NCBI GenBank assembly: GCA_963774195.1
Contig: CAVZDY010000003.1
Coordinates: forward strand, 1,612,001 to 1,676,000
Origin: Roseiarcus sp963774195
GTDB taxonomy: Bacteria; Pseudomonadota; Alphaproteobacteria; Rhizobiales; Beijerinckiaceae
Reading direction: 5' to 3'
DNA length: 64,000 nt
The number at the start of each line of letters is the position of its first letter. Position 1 is the first letter of the stretch. A program made the position numbers and the translations under genes. The notes under the pieces are model-generated. The model ran no database searches. It saw only the letters and a list, made by a program, of their open reading frames with translations, and was not told the DNA's origin. Positions 17,016-26,552 of the stretch are shown here, one piece after another.

Positions 17016-17768
17016 GTGACGCGGGAGTTGCGGGACGCACCGCAGTTCTATCTGACCGCACCGTCTCCATGCCCCTATTTGCCAGGCATGCTGGAGCGAA
17101 AGGTCTTCACCCACCTGGTCGGCAAGCGGGCGACGGCGCTCAACGACACGTTGACGCAAACCGGCTTCCGACGTTCGCAAACGATCGCGTACCGTCCCGC
17201 GTGCGAGAATTGTCGCGCTTGCGTGTCGGTGCGCGTGCTGGTCGACGATTTCAAGCCGAGCGGCAGCCAGCGCCGCCTGAAGCGCGCCAACGCCGATCTG
17301 ATCGGCGAGTTCACGCAGGCCAAGCCGACCGGCGAGCAATATGCGCTGTTCCGCACGTATCTCGACGCGCGCCACCCCGACGGCGGCATGGCGGACATGT
17401 CGATGCTCGACTATTCGATGATGATCGAGGACAGCCACATCGACACTGTGCTCACCGAATATCGGCAGCGCGGATCAGGATGCTTCGCCGCGCCGCGCGG
17501 CGAAGGTCCGCTGCTCGCCGCCTGCCTCACCGACCGGCTCAGCGATGGGCTCTCGCTCGTCTATTCGTTCTACGCGCCGCATGAGCAACACCGTTCGCTC
17601 GGGGCCTTCATGATCCTCGATCACATCGAGAAGGCGCGCAAACTCGGCCTGCCGCATGTCTATCTCGGCTATTGGGTCGATGGCTCGCGCAAGATGGCCT
17701 ACAAGGCGAGCTATCTGCCCCAGGAGCGCCTTGGCCTGAATGGCTGGATGAGGGTCGAGCGCGAATAG
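17016..17768 (+). CDS. bpt: Aspartate/glutamate leucyltransferase (bacterial protein transferase, Bpt)
   Basis: About 250 residues. I place the start at GTG 17016 (VTRELRDAPQFYLTAPSPCPYLPG) because GAGGAG lies nine bases before it; a TTG at 16989 would add nine residues. Hallmarks are the N-terminal SPCPYLPGMLERKVFTHL, the CENCRACVSVRVLVDDF cysteine cluster, and SRRLKRAN-like basic sequence. The C-terminal acyl-CoA N-acyltransferase-like domain has VYSFYAPHEQHRSLGAFMILDHIEKAR and VYLGYWVDGSRKMAYKASYLPQE. The enzyme adds Leu from Leu-tRNA to proteins with N-terminal Asp/Glu, targeting them to ClpAP. Its 3' end overlaps the convergent reductase gene by about 58 bp. Confidence 0.93.
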   Translation: MTRELRDAPQFYLTAPSPCPYLPGMLERKVFTHLVGKRATALNDTLTQTGFRRSQTIAYRPACENCRACVSVRVLVDDFKPSGSQRRLKRANADLIGEFTQAKPTGEQYALFRTYLDARHPDGGMADMSMLDYSMMIEDSHIDTVLTEYRQRGSGCFAAPRGEGPLLAACLTDRLSDGLSLVYSFYAPHEQHRSLGAFMILDHIEKARKLGLPHVYLGYWVDGSRKMAYKASYLPQERLGLNGWMRVERE

Positions 17769-18466
17769 TTTCGCCGCCATTGCAAGGCGAAGCAACCCAC
17801 TGGCGCCGATGATGCAGGCGGAGGCGAAGCCGCGTCGATGGACCCTCGCCGTTCGGCCAATCCTACATCGGGTATTTGATCGAGATTCTGAAATACGAGG
17901 GGCGCCCGCGCCTGGATCAGGCGGCCGCCCTCTGCAATCTTGCCGACCTCGATAGCGGCAAAGCCGAGCCTTTCCGCGAGAGCCGCGACAGTCGCACTCG
18001 CGTCCTCGTGGTCGCTCGAGACGAACACGACTCGTCGGCCGACGCCGTCTGGCAATGGGCTGGCGAGAACCTTGAGCGGCAGCTGGTTGAAGGCCTTGAC
18101 CAGCTTCGCGCCCGGAACGCGCTTGGCGTTGACCTCGGACGTGAGGCGCCCTTGGTATTCGGCCTGCTGCACCTCCGGCGGCAGCATGAAGCCGTTTGTC
18201 ACGTCGATGACGATCTTGCCCGACCAGTCCTGCAGCGCGGCGCCGACGTCCTTGAAAGCGACCGCCCCGACCGCGACGAAAATGATATCGGCTTTAAGCG
18301 CTTCCGTGAGCGTGACGGGTGCGACGCGTGGCCCGATTTCTGCGGCGAGTTCGCCTAGCGTTTCGGGTCCGCGCGAGTTGGAGATGAGGACGGGAATGTC
18401 CTTGGCCGCGAAGAAGTGGGCGAGCGCCTCGCCCACCAGCCCGGCGCCAATGATGGCGTACGTCAT
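17711..18466 (-). CDS. NADPH-dependent reductase of the F420-dependent NADP oxidoreductase-like family
   Basis: 251 residues. The N-terminus TYAIIGAGLVGEALAHFFAAKDIPVLISNSRGPETL is a Rossmann dinucleotide fold (GxGxxG) with SNSRGPE, the NADP phosphate-binding region of this family. Further blocks are DIIFVAVGAVAFKDV, GKIVIDVTNGF, VKAFNQLPLKVLA, RRVVFVSSDHEDA and EVGKIAEGGRLIQARAPLVFQNL. Family members usually end shortly after the last block; here about 45 extra residues follow, reading antisense through the 3' end of bpt, so the original stop has probably been lost. It shares a strand and probably a transcript with the SDR gene upstream, both opposite the LysR regulator. Confidence 0.82.
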   Translation of the reverse strand: MTYAIIGAGLVGEALAHFFAAKDIPVLISNSRGPETLGELAAEIGPRVAPVTLTEALKADIIFVAVGAVAFKDVGAALQDWSGKIVIDVTNGFMLPPEVQQAEYQGRLTSEVNAKRVPGAKLVKAFNQLPLKVLASPLPDGVGRRVVFVSSDHEDASATVAALAERLGFAAIEVGKIAEGGRLIQARAPLVFQNLDQIPDVGLAERRGSIDAASPPPASSAPVGCFALQWRRNYSRSTLIQPFRPRRSWGR

Positions 18467-18541
18467 GTTGATCTCCGTATCGATCGTTGGAGGAGGACGT
18501 CGGTCTTGGACGACCGACGCCCTGTGGTCGGATGACCTGCG

Positions 18542-19291
18542 TCAGACGTTGCTGACGCCGCCGTCGACGACCATGTCGGAGCCGGTCATGAACGAACTCT
18601 CGTCCGAGGCGAGGAAGAGGGCGGCCGCCGCCAGTTCGTCGGGATGCGCAAGTCTCCGCATTGGCGTGTAATTCGCGTAGCCCTCACGAATTGCGGCGGC
18701 CTCAGCGGGGGTGGTCGCCTGGGAGTCGAGCATCGGCGTGTCGACGACGCCCGGGCTCAGCGTGTTCGCGCGGATGCCGCTGTCCTTGAACTCGGCCGCC
18801 CAAGTCCTGGAATACGAACGCAGCGCCGCTTTGGTAGCCGCGTAGGTCGAGTGGTTCGCCAAGCCCATGGTGTGCATGGCGGATGCCACCAGGATGATCG
18901 ATCCGCCGCGACCCATCATCGGCAGCAACTTCTGCACAAGGAACAGAGGCGCCTTGGCGTTCAGGTCGAACGTGCGATCGTAATGATCCTCCGTGATCTC
19001 GGGCAGCGGGACCTGCTCGACGAGCGCGGCGTTGGACACAACCACGTCCACCTTGCCCTTCGCGCTCCGGACGGCCGCGGCGACGCGGTCGAGGTCCGCA
19101 AGCTTGGATGCATCCGCCTGGATGGCGGTGACGTTGGCGCCGATCAGCTTCACCGCCTCGTCGAGCGCTTCGCGGCGCCGAGCGAAGATGAACACATGCG
19201 CGCCCTCCTTTACGAAACGCTGGGCGATAGCGAGCCCAATGCCGCTGTTTCCGCCGCTAATGACGGCGACCTTGCCTTCCAATCTCGACAT
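18542..19291 (-). CDS. Short-chain dehydrogenase/reductase (classical SDR)
   Basis: 249 residues from ATG 19291; the frame is open upstream to 19558, but family homology begins at MSRLEGKVAVISGG. The cofactor motif is GGNSGIGLAIA (TGxxxGxG type), then NAALVEQVPL (NNAG region), the catalytic Ser in ILVASAMHTMG, Tyr/Lys in STYAATKAALRSY, SPGVVDTPML and the terminal ESSFMTGSDMVVDGGVSNV. FARRREALDEA after strand 2 suggests NADP(H) preference. It is likely cytosolic with an unknown carbonyl or alcohol substrate. Divergent from the LysR regulator at 19582, with the NADPH-dependent reductase downstream, this forms a small regulated redox unit. Confidence 0.9.
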   Translation of the reverse strand: MSRLEGKVAVISGGNSGIGLAIAQRFVKEGAHVFIFARRREALDEAVKLIGANVTAIQADASKLADLDRVAAAVRSAKGKVDVVVSNAALVEQVPLPEITEDHYDRTFDLNAKAPLFLVQKLLPMMGRGGSIILVASAMHTMGLANHSTYAATKAALRSYSRTWAAEFKDSGIRANTLSPGVVDTPMLDSQATTPAEAAAIREGYANYTPMRRLAHPDELAAAALFLASDESSFMTGSDMVVDGGVSNV

Positions 19292-19581
19292 GATGCTTCC
19301 CTTGGTTTGCGTCCCGTTGGACGAAAGCGGCGGCAGGCAGAGGGCTTCGAGCCGCGCCGCTCGACGAATCCGAAATAGGTTCGCCTGCGTCAGGCGCTTA
19401 GTGTGGAAGTGCGCATACCGGTGGTGCGAAATCGATCCAGCCGGCTCCTGACGCCAGTCTCGGCGGCCGGTGTCCGAGCCACACTTGCTGCCGGCTCCTT
19501 GCCATCGCCATACGAGATACGGTTCGATGGTATCGGAACGGGAATTTAGAAAGCGCACCTCGCGGTGCAGGACTGCACCAT
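19292..19581. promoter_or_regulatory. Divergent intergenic region of the SDR and LysR genes
   Basis: 290 bases between two divergent starts, where the LysR protein and its target promoter are expected to lie. A small dyad-like segment (GGTGCAGGACTGCACC at about 19563-19578, sharing GGTGCAG/CTGCACC arms) sits directly before the LysR start and is a reasonable operator candidate of the T-N11-A class. No -35/-10 pair is convincing. Confidence 0.4.
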
Positions 19582-20478
19582 ATGATCGACTGGGATGACG
19601 TTCGCTACTTCCTCGCCGTCGCGCGTGGCGGCTCGGTCCGGGCCGCCGCCGAGCGCCTCAGGGTGAACCACTCCACCGTGCTGCGACGCATCGCCCAGTT
19701 GGAGGAGCGACTCGGGGCGCACATGTTCGAGAAGCTGCCTTCGGGCTATCGCCTGACGGATGCGGGAGAGGAGGTCCTCGAATTCGCGGACCAGATGGAA
19801 GCGTCGTCGAACCAGCTGGAGACGCGCGTCTTCGGTCGCGACCAGAGTGTGCGCGGGCTCCTGCGGGTGACGCTGGCGCCGGCCCTCGCGACGCACCTGC
19901 TGATGCCCGACTTTGCCGATTTCGCGCGTCTGCACCCCGAAGTCGAGATGGAGATATTATCGTCCGACGAGCCGGTGAATCTCACCAACCGAGCGGCCGA
20001 CGTCGCGATCCGCGTCGTCTACGACCGCAACGCCCTGGCGCTCAATCTGCATGGCCTGAAGGGACCGGAGCTGTTCGGCGGCGTCTACCTGTCCCGCGAC
20101 CTCCTTGCCGCGTGGCGCGCGGGAGCGCCTGAGCGCGTCCGCTGGATCGTCAGGAGCAAATATGGCGTCCCGGACTGGGCGCGCGAGGGTGAGGTTGGCG
20201 CCACAGAGGTTCCGTTCAGGACCACGGACGAAGAGGCGCAGATCGTCGCGGTGCGCCAGGGGCTCGGGATGACGACGCTGCCTTGCTTCGTCGGCGATGC
20301 CGACCCGCTGCTGGCAAGGGCGCCGGGCGCTCAACTGCGCATGCACGGAACGCTATGGCTCCTCACGCAGGGTGAGACGCGCAAGACGAAGCGGGTGCGG
20401 CTTTTCCAGGAGTTCGTATCGCTTAGGCTCGCCGCGTATGCGCAGCGTCTCGCGGGACTATGCTATTCCCGCGACTGA
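19582..20478 (+). CDS. LysR-family transcriptional regulator
   Basis: 298 residues. The N-terminal winged helix-turn-helix is MIDWDDVRYFLAVARGGSVRAAAERLRVNHSTVLRRIAQLEERLGAHMFEK, with the LysR RLxxxxS(T)xxRxIxxLE pattern. The linker helix follows, and then a periplasmic-binding-like effector domain from about residue 90 (GLLRVTLAPALATHLLMP, VDLTNRAADVAIR, TTDEEAQIVAVRQGLGMTTLPCFVGD). It is a member of the short, CrgA/AaeR-like LysR subgroup. It is divergent from the SDR/reductase pair, which it most likely controls and which may metabolise its inducer. The 3' end runs up to a dispersed palindromic repeat. Confidence 0.9.
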   Translation: MIDWDDVRYFLAVARGGSVRAAAERLRVNHSTVLRRIAQLEERLGAHMFEKLPSGYRLTDAGEEVLEFADQMEASSNQLETRVFGRDQSVRGLLRVTLAPALATHLLMPDFADFARLHPEVEMEILSSDEPVNLTNRAADVAIRVVYDRNALALNLHGLKGPELFGGVYLSRDLLAAWRAGAPERVRWIVRSKYGVPDWAREGEVGATEVPFRTTDEEAQIVAVRQGLGMTTLPCFVGDADPLLARAPGAQLRMHGTLWLLTQGETRKTKRVRLFQEFVSLRLAAYAQRLAGLCYSRD

Positions 20479-20521
20479 CGAGCGGCAGGTCGCCGACGGG
20501 ACCGTTCTGCAGTTCCGGAGC

Positions 20522-20649
20522 CGTCATTGCGAGCGGAGCGAAGCAATCCAGCGATCGAGGCCTCGCCAGCAAGTCGCGGGTCGTTCCGTTGGCGCCTCAA
20601 TCGGCTGACGCTTCGATCTCTGGATCGCCGCGCTCCGCTCGCGATGACG
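20522..20649. repeat. Dispersed palindromic repeat (copy 2, most complete)
   Basis: A 30-base arm starting CGTCATTGCGAGCGGAGCG (20522-20551) is matched by an imperfect inverted arm at 20620-20649 ending GCTCGCGATGACG. The inner region is unique to this and copy 3. About 90 bases here are nearly identical, in inverse orientation, to 43611-43700. It sits between convergent lysR and sdaA, where the hairpin could terminate both transcripts. Confidence 0.85.
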
Positions 20650-20671
20650 AGGCCTCGAAGGCGCGCTTCGC

Positions 20672-21979
<1,308 letters not shown>

Positions 21980-22051
21980 CGTATGCGAGGACGACGGGCC
22001 GATGCCGATCTTGAAGAGTTAAACGTGGATCAGTCGCGCTCTCCTTCTGCG

Positions 22052-22630
22052 TCAGCACAGCTCCTGGTCGCGCGCCGAAGCTGTGAGCACGGCGGCGACA
22101 TAGGGCGCGAAGGAGCGCGCCGCCTCCAAGCGGAAGTGCTCCGGCTCACGACGCCACAGCACGATCTCCGCCTTCAACAACAGCGTGCGCGCGACCATGC
22201 CGACCGGAAAAGCGGCGATGTCGAGGTCGAGCGGAACGCCTGAGTTCAGCAGCCGCGCCGCCCCCGCGCCAGTGACGTCGATCGCGCATTGCCGGTGCGA
22301 CACGTCGACCAGCGCATGGGGAACGTTCGCGAGCGCCGCCTCGAGCGCGCTCGCCAGTTGCGGCGGCTCGTCGTCGGCGATCAGCAGCCATTCGTCCGGG
22401 CCGAGCCACAGAGCAGCGCGCGGCCCAGCGCTCTCCGCCCGCAACGGCGCCTCGGGCGGCGTCACGCCGAGGGCCACGCCGACACGCTGAACGACATCCG
22501 CCCCGCCGCGGAGAATCCAGCGCGCTGCGAAGGGCAAGGCGCCCGCTTTGACCCGCTCGCTGTTCGGCAGCGCGTGGCCTTCCAGGGGGGCGCGGCGCAC
22601 GGCTCGCGGTGCGGCGTCGATCTCAGGCAT
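22052..22630 (-). CDS. soxG: Sarcosine oxidase gamma subunit
   Basis: 192 residues from ATG 22630, which overlaps the soxA stop by eight bases. Sequence features match the SoxG family, a small GcvT-like fold: LWLGPDEWLLIADD near the middle, VPHALVDVSHRQCAIDVTGAGAARLLNSGVPLDL, and FPVGMVARTLLLKAEIVLWRREPEHFRLEAARSFAPYVAAVL. It is a structural partner of SoxA in the heterotetrameric enzyme that oxidatively demethylates sarcosine to glycine. The methylglutamate dehydrogenase subunit MgdD is a close relative and cannot be excluded without comparison. It is translationally coupled to soxA and 30 bp before sdaA. Confidence 0.88.
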   Translation of the reverse strand: MPEIDAAPRAVRRAPLEGHALPNSERVKAGALPFAARWILRGGADVVQRVGVALGVTPPEAPLRAESAGPRAALWLGPDEWLLIADDEPPQLASALEAALANVPHALVDVSHRQCAIDVTGAGAARLLNSGVPLDLDIAAFPVGMVARTLLLKAEIVLWRREPEHFRLEAARSFAPYVAAVLTASARDQELC

Positions 22631-25619
22631 CGAGGCGCTTGCCTTCCTTATCGTAAAACATCGGCTCGACGAGTTTGATCGGGGCCGTCCCGCCTTCGCG
22701 CGTCGTCGCGAACAACGTCTCGCCATGACGCGACCGCCCGCCCGACACCAGCGCGAGCGCGAAGCTGCGCCCGAGCGTCCCGCTCATATAGGACGACGAG
22801 ACATGGCCGAGCGCCGGCGTGCCCGGCGCCGGCCCAGGACTATCGACGATCTGCGCGCCCTCATCGACGACGAGATTCGGATCGATCGGCAACACGCCCA
22901 CCAATTGCTTGCGCCCTTCCCTGATAAAGTTCGACAGCGTCAGCGAGCGCTTGCCGATGAAGTCGGGCTTGGCGAAGGCGACCATCTTGCCCATGCCGAG
23001 ATCGTCCGGCGTCACAGTCCCGTCGGTCTCCTGCCCCATGACGACGAAGCCCTTTTCGGCGCGCAGCACATGCAGCGTCTCGAGGCCGTAGAGCACCGCG
23101 TCGACCTTCTGGCCTTCCGCCCAGATCGCCTCGAGCACGCTCTCGCCGAAGTCCGAGGGGACGTTGACCTCGAAACCGAGTTCGCCGGTGAAGCTGACGC
23201 GCGCGAGGCGCATCGGCGCGCCGCAGATGAAGCCCTCGCGCGCGCTCATATGCGGAAAGGCGGCGTTGGAGAGATCGATCCCCGTCACCAGCGGCTCGAG
23301 AATCTTCCTGGCGTTCGGCCCGTTGATCGCGATGGTGGCATATTGCTCGCTAATGGAGGTGAACCAGACCCGCTTCAGATCGGTCCATTCCGTCTGGATA
23401 TAGTCCTCCATCACGCCGAACACGCGCGCCGCGCCGGAGCTGGTCGTCGTGATGTGGAAGCGATCCTCCGCCAGCCGCATCACGACGCCGTCGTCGTAGA
23501 TGTAGCCGTCTTCGGTGAGCATCAGGCCGTAGCGGCAGCGCCCCACCCCGAGCTTGGCGAAGGAATTGATGTAGACGCGGTTGAGGAACTCGCCGGCGTC
23601 GGGCCCCACCACCTCGATCTTGCCGAGGGTCGAGGCGTCCATGATGCCGGCGCTGGCGCGGGTGCCCAGGCACTCGCGCCGCATTGTCTCGGCGAGCGAC
23701 TCGCCACTTTTGGCGAAGTACGAGGCGCGCTTCCAGAGGCCGGCCTCCTCGAATTTCGCGCCCTGGCGCGCCGACCAGGCGTGCAGCGGCGTTTCGCGGA
23801 TTGGGTCATACAATTCGCGCTTGGAGAGGCCCGCCATGGTCGCGAACGTCACCGGCGTATAGGGAGGGCGGAACGTCGTCAGGCCGACCTCAGCGATCGG
23901 CTTGCCGAGCGCCGCGGCGGCGATGGCGAGCGCGTTGAGGTTGGAGAGCTTGCCCTGATCGGTCGCCATGCCAGTCGTCGTGTAGCGCTTGATATGCTCG
24001 ATCGAGCGCATGCCCTCGCGCGTCGCCAATTGAATGTCGCGCGCGGTGACGTCGTTCTGGAAGTCGACGAAGGCCTTGGCGAGCTCCTTTTCACTCGCTC
24101 CCGCGGCGAGCCCGAGCGCGCCGCCTTTGGCCGCCGGAGCCTTCTCGACGCGGGGCGCAAACGCGGCTTCCGCGCCCGCCGCAGCGGCGCCCGCGCTCGC
24201 CCCATCGGCGAGGGCCATCTCAAGATCGAAGGCGCCAATGCAAGCGCCGGCCGACCGCTGACCGGGGACCGGATCGCCGGGCAGGAAATTCTGCTGCCCG
24301 TCGTCGAAGACGACCTTGCCGCGCGACTGCGAATAGAGGCTCACGTTCGGCGTCCAGCCGGCGCTCATCGCGATGAGGTCGCAGGCAATCGGCTCGCTGC
24401 GCCCAGGCGTTCCATCGCTCCAGCGCTTGGCGACGAGCGCATGGGTGACGCGAAGGCCGCCATGGGTCCCGACGAGCGCGGCGTCGGTCTCGACGCGCAA
24501 GCCGGCTTGGCGAGCCGCCTCGGGCAACGGCCCCTGCGCGTCGGAACGCACATCGGCGATCATCGCGATCTCGCAGCCGGCGGCGGCGAGATCGAGCGCG
24601 GCGCGATAGGCTGAATCATGCGCCGTCGCGACGACGACCCGCGTTCCGGGTTTGACGCCGTAGCGCGTGACGAGCGCGCGCGCCGATTCCGCGAGCATGA
24701 CGCCCGGCCGATCGTTGTTGGGGAACACGAGTGGCCGCTCATGCGCGCCCGTCGCCAGCACGACCTCTTTGGCGCGCACCTGCCAGAGGCGCTCGCGCGG
24801 CATGCGCGGATCGGGATTAGCGAGATGGTCGGTCAGGCGCTGCTGACCGGCAAGAAAATTCTGCGCGTAATAGCCGAAGATCTGCGTGCGCGGCAGCAAC
24901 CGCACGTGCGGCGCGTCGGCGAGTTCGGCGAGCGTCGTCGCGAGCCAGTCCGCAGCGGGGGCGCCGTCGATGATCGCCGTCCGTTCTGCGAGCAGCGAGC
25001 CGCCGAACTCCGCCTGTTCGTCGAACAGCATGACGCGCGCGCCGGCGCGGCTCGCCGCCAGCGCCGCCGCCAAGCCGGCGGGTCCCGCCCCGACGACCGC
25101 GACATCGCAATGGGCGTATTCGAAGGCATAATGATCGGGGTCGGGATCGCGCGGCGCTTCGCCCAGGCCTGCGGCGCGACGGATCGCCGGCTCGTAGATC
25201 GCCTCCCAGGCGCCCTTCGGCTGCATGAAGGTCTTGTAGTAAAAGCCGGCGGGGAAGAAAGGCGCGAACATGCTGTTGACCGCCAGCGCGTCCCATTCGA
25301 GCGAGGGCCACGCATTCTGGCTCGTCGCGCGCAGGCCTTCGTAAAGCTCGACCTGGGTCGCTCTGAGATTGGGCGTCACGCGGCCCTTGCCGGCATGGAC
25401 GGCGACGAGGGCGTTGGGCTCGTCCGAGCCGAGCGAAAGCAAGCCGCGCGGACGGTGATATTTGAAGGAGCGCCCCATCAGATGGACGCCGTTGGCCAGC
25501 AGCGCCGAGGCGAGCGTGTCGCCTGCACAGCCCGTATAGGCCTTGCCGTCGAAGGTGAAACGAACCGGCTTGCCGCGATCGACGCGACCCCCCTGGCTCA
25601 ATCGGAACGTCCCGCTCAT
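22623..25619 (-). CDS. soxA: Sarcosine oxidase alpha subunit
   Basis: 998 residues, standard for SoxA. Domains in order: an N-terminal [2Fe-2S]-ferredoxin-like Fer2_4 segment (RFTFDGKAYTGCAGDTLASALLANG, SFKYHRPRG; residues about 18-100); an NAD/FAD domain starting VAVVGAGPAGLAAALAASRAG (173-); a second dinucleotide region (GTRVVVATAHDSAYRAALDLAAAG); and a C-terminal aminomethyltransferase/GcvT domain (from about 610) with STLGKIEVVGPDAGEFLNRVYINSF, VWFTSISEQYATIAINGPNARKIL and LRAEKGFVVMGQETDGTVTPDDLGMG. It oxidises sarcosine with transfer of formaldehyde to tetrahydrofolate. The catalytic FAD lies in SoxB, which is not in the window, nor is SoxD. The MgdC subunit of methylglutamate dehydrogenase is an alternative. 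Confidence 0.9.
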   Translation of the reverse strand: MSGTFRLSQGGRVDRGKPVRFTFDGKAYTGCAGDTLASALLANGVHLMGRSFKYHRPRGLLSLGSDEPNALVAVHAGKGRVTPNLRATQVELYEGLRATSQNAWPSLEWDALAVNSMFAPFFPAGFYYKTFMQPKGAWEAIYEPAIRRAAGLGEAPRDPDPDHYAFEYAHCDVAVVGAGPAGLAAALAASRAGARVMLFDEQAEFGGSLLAERTAIIDGAPAADWLATTLAELADAPHVRLLPRTQIFGYYAQNFLAGQQRLTDHLANPDPRMPRERLWQVRAKEVVLATGAHERPLVFPNNDRPGVMLAESARALVTRYGVKPGTRVVVATAHDSAYRAALDLAAAGCEIAMIADVRSDAQGPLPEAARQAGLRVETDAALVGTHGGLRVTHALVAKRWSDGTPGRSEPIACDLIAMSAGWTPNVSLYSQSRGKVVFDDGQQNFLPGDPVPGQRSAGACIGAFDLEMALADGASAGAAAAGAEAAFAPRVEKAPAAKGGALGLAAGASEKELAKAFVDFQNDVTARDIQLATREGMRSIEHIKRYTTTGMATDQGKLSNLNALAIAAAALGKPIAEVGLTTFRPPYTPVTFATMAGLSKRELYDPIRETPLHAWSARQGAKFEEAGLWKRASYFAKSGESLAETMRRECLGTRASAGIMDASTLGKIEVVGPDAGEFLNRVYINSFAKLGVGRCRYGLMLTEDGYIYDDGVVMRLAEDRFHITTTSSGAARVFGVMEDYIQTEWTDLKRVWFTSISEQYATIAINGPNARKILEPLVTGIDLSNAAFPHMSAREGFICGAPMRLARVSFTGELGFEVNVPSDFGESVLEAIWAEGQKVDAVLYGLETLHVLRAEKGFVVMGQETDGTVTPDDLGMGKMVAFAKPDFIGKRSLTLSNFIREGRKQLVGVLPIDPNLVVDEGAQIVDSPGPAPGTPALGHVSSSYMSGTLGRSFALALVSGGRSRHGETLFATTREGGTAPIKLVEPMFYDKEGKRLDA

Positions 25620-25687
25620 CGCTCCTCGCCTGCCTCCCGAGCGCGGGCGGTCACTGGATCGGCCATGACAAGTCCCTGCTTCTTCAT
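25616..25687 (-). CDS. Very short coupled frame upstream of soxA (possible remnant)
   Basis: A 23-codon frame (MKKQGLVMADPVTARAREAG...) ends with a TGA that overlaps the soxA ATG (ATGA) and contains the GGCAGGCGAGGAG used as the soxA ribosome-binding site. In intact soxBDAG operons soxD ends in this position with the same kind of overlap, so this may be the last piece of a deleted soxD; no sequence match to SoxD is claimed. It may also be chance or a leader peptide. Confidence 0.25.
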   Translation of the reverse strand: MKKQGLVMADPVTARAREAGEER

Positions 25688-25862
25688 TGCAATGTAACGT
25701 CATGCGAGGGCGAGTGGGAACCCGTTTTTGGCAAAGCACGCGCAAGAAAATGGATGACGGCCTCGCTGCTGCTTGGCGCCCTGGGGCGCGGGGGCGAACT
25801 TGCGAAACCTCGGCTTCGGGCTTATGTGACTCGCTAGTCACTTTCTGCACGAGGATCCGGCT

Positions 25863-26417
25863 TTGTTCATCCAGACGGAAGCCACCCCCAATCCGGCGAC
25901 GCTCAAGTTCCTGCCCGGCCGGCCGGTTCTCGAAACCGGCACCTTCGAGGCGCGCGACGCCGCCGAGGCCGAGCGCTCGCCGCTCGCCAAAGCGCTGATG
26001 GAGCTGCCCGGCATCGGCGGCGTGTTCTTCGCGCCCGATTTCATCTCGGTGACCAAGACCGAGGGCGAATGGCAGCATCTGCGCCCGGCTGTGCTCGGCG
26101 TCGTCACCGAATTCTTCCTCTCCGGCGCGCCGGTCCTGAGCGGCGAGAGCGCGGCCGACGACGAGGAATTCTTCCATGCGGAAGACGCCGAGACGGTCGA
26201 GACGATCAAGGAACTGATCGAGACCCGCGTGCGTCCGGCGGTCGCCGGCGACGGCGGCGACATCACCTTCAAGGGCTTCCGCGACGGGGTCGTCTATCTC
26301 GGCATGAAAGGCGCCTGCTCCGGCTGCCCGTCCTCGACCGCGACGCTCAAGCACGGCATCCAGAACCTGCTGCGGCACTTCCTGCCCGATCAGGTGAAGG
26401 CGGTCGAGCAGGTCTGA
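25863..26417 (+). CDS. NifU-family Fe-S cluster carrier (NfuA/Nfu1 type)
   Basis: 184 residues from TTG 25863 (FIQTEATPNPATLKFLPGRPVL), the exact N-terminal Nfu_N motif seen in alphaproteobacterial and mitochondrial Nfu1. The Nfu_N domain (1-90; SPLAKALMELPGIGGVFFAPDFISVTK) is followed by an acidic linker and the NifU-like domain (about 105-180) with RPAVAGDGGDITFKGFRDGVVYLGMKGACSGCPSSTATLK. The CSGC pair binds a [4Fe-4S] cluster for delivery to target apoproteins in the cytosol. It stands alone, convergent with lolD, with a strong inverted repeat between them. Confidence 0.93.
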   Translation: MFIQTEATPNPATLKFLPGRPVLETGTFEARDAAEAERSPLAKALMELPGIGGVFFAPDFISVTKTEGEWQHLRPAVLGVVTEFFLSGAPVLSGESAADDEEFFHAEDAETVETIKELIETRVRPAVAGDGGDITFKGFRDGVVYLGMKGACSGCPSSTATLKHGIQNLLRHFLPDQVKAVEQV

Positions 26418-26425
26418 CAAAAGTC

Positions 26426-26534
26426 CGTCATGGCCGGGCTTGACCCGGCCACCCACGCGGCGCCGCTTATCGGAACGCCCGAACGGAAGCGCGACGGTGC
26501 GGCGTGGATCGCCGGGTCAAGCCCGGCCATGACG
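26426..26534. repeat. Perfect 24-bp inverted repeat between convergent genes
   Basis: Left arm 26426-26449 (contains CATGGCCGGGCTTGACCCGG) and right arm 26511-26534 are exact reverse complements over 24 bases, separated by 61 bases. The unit is typical of mobile-like palindromic intergenic repeats in Hyphomicrobiales. It lies nine bases after the nfu stop and 19 before the lolD stop, so it could terminate transcription in both directions. Confidence 0.85.
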
Positions 26535-26552
26535 ATCTGCCCGCTGCCGCCC

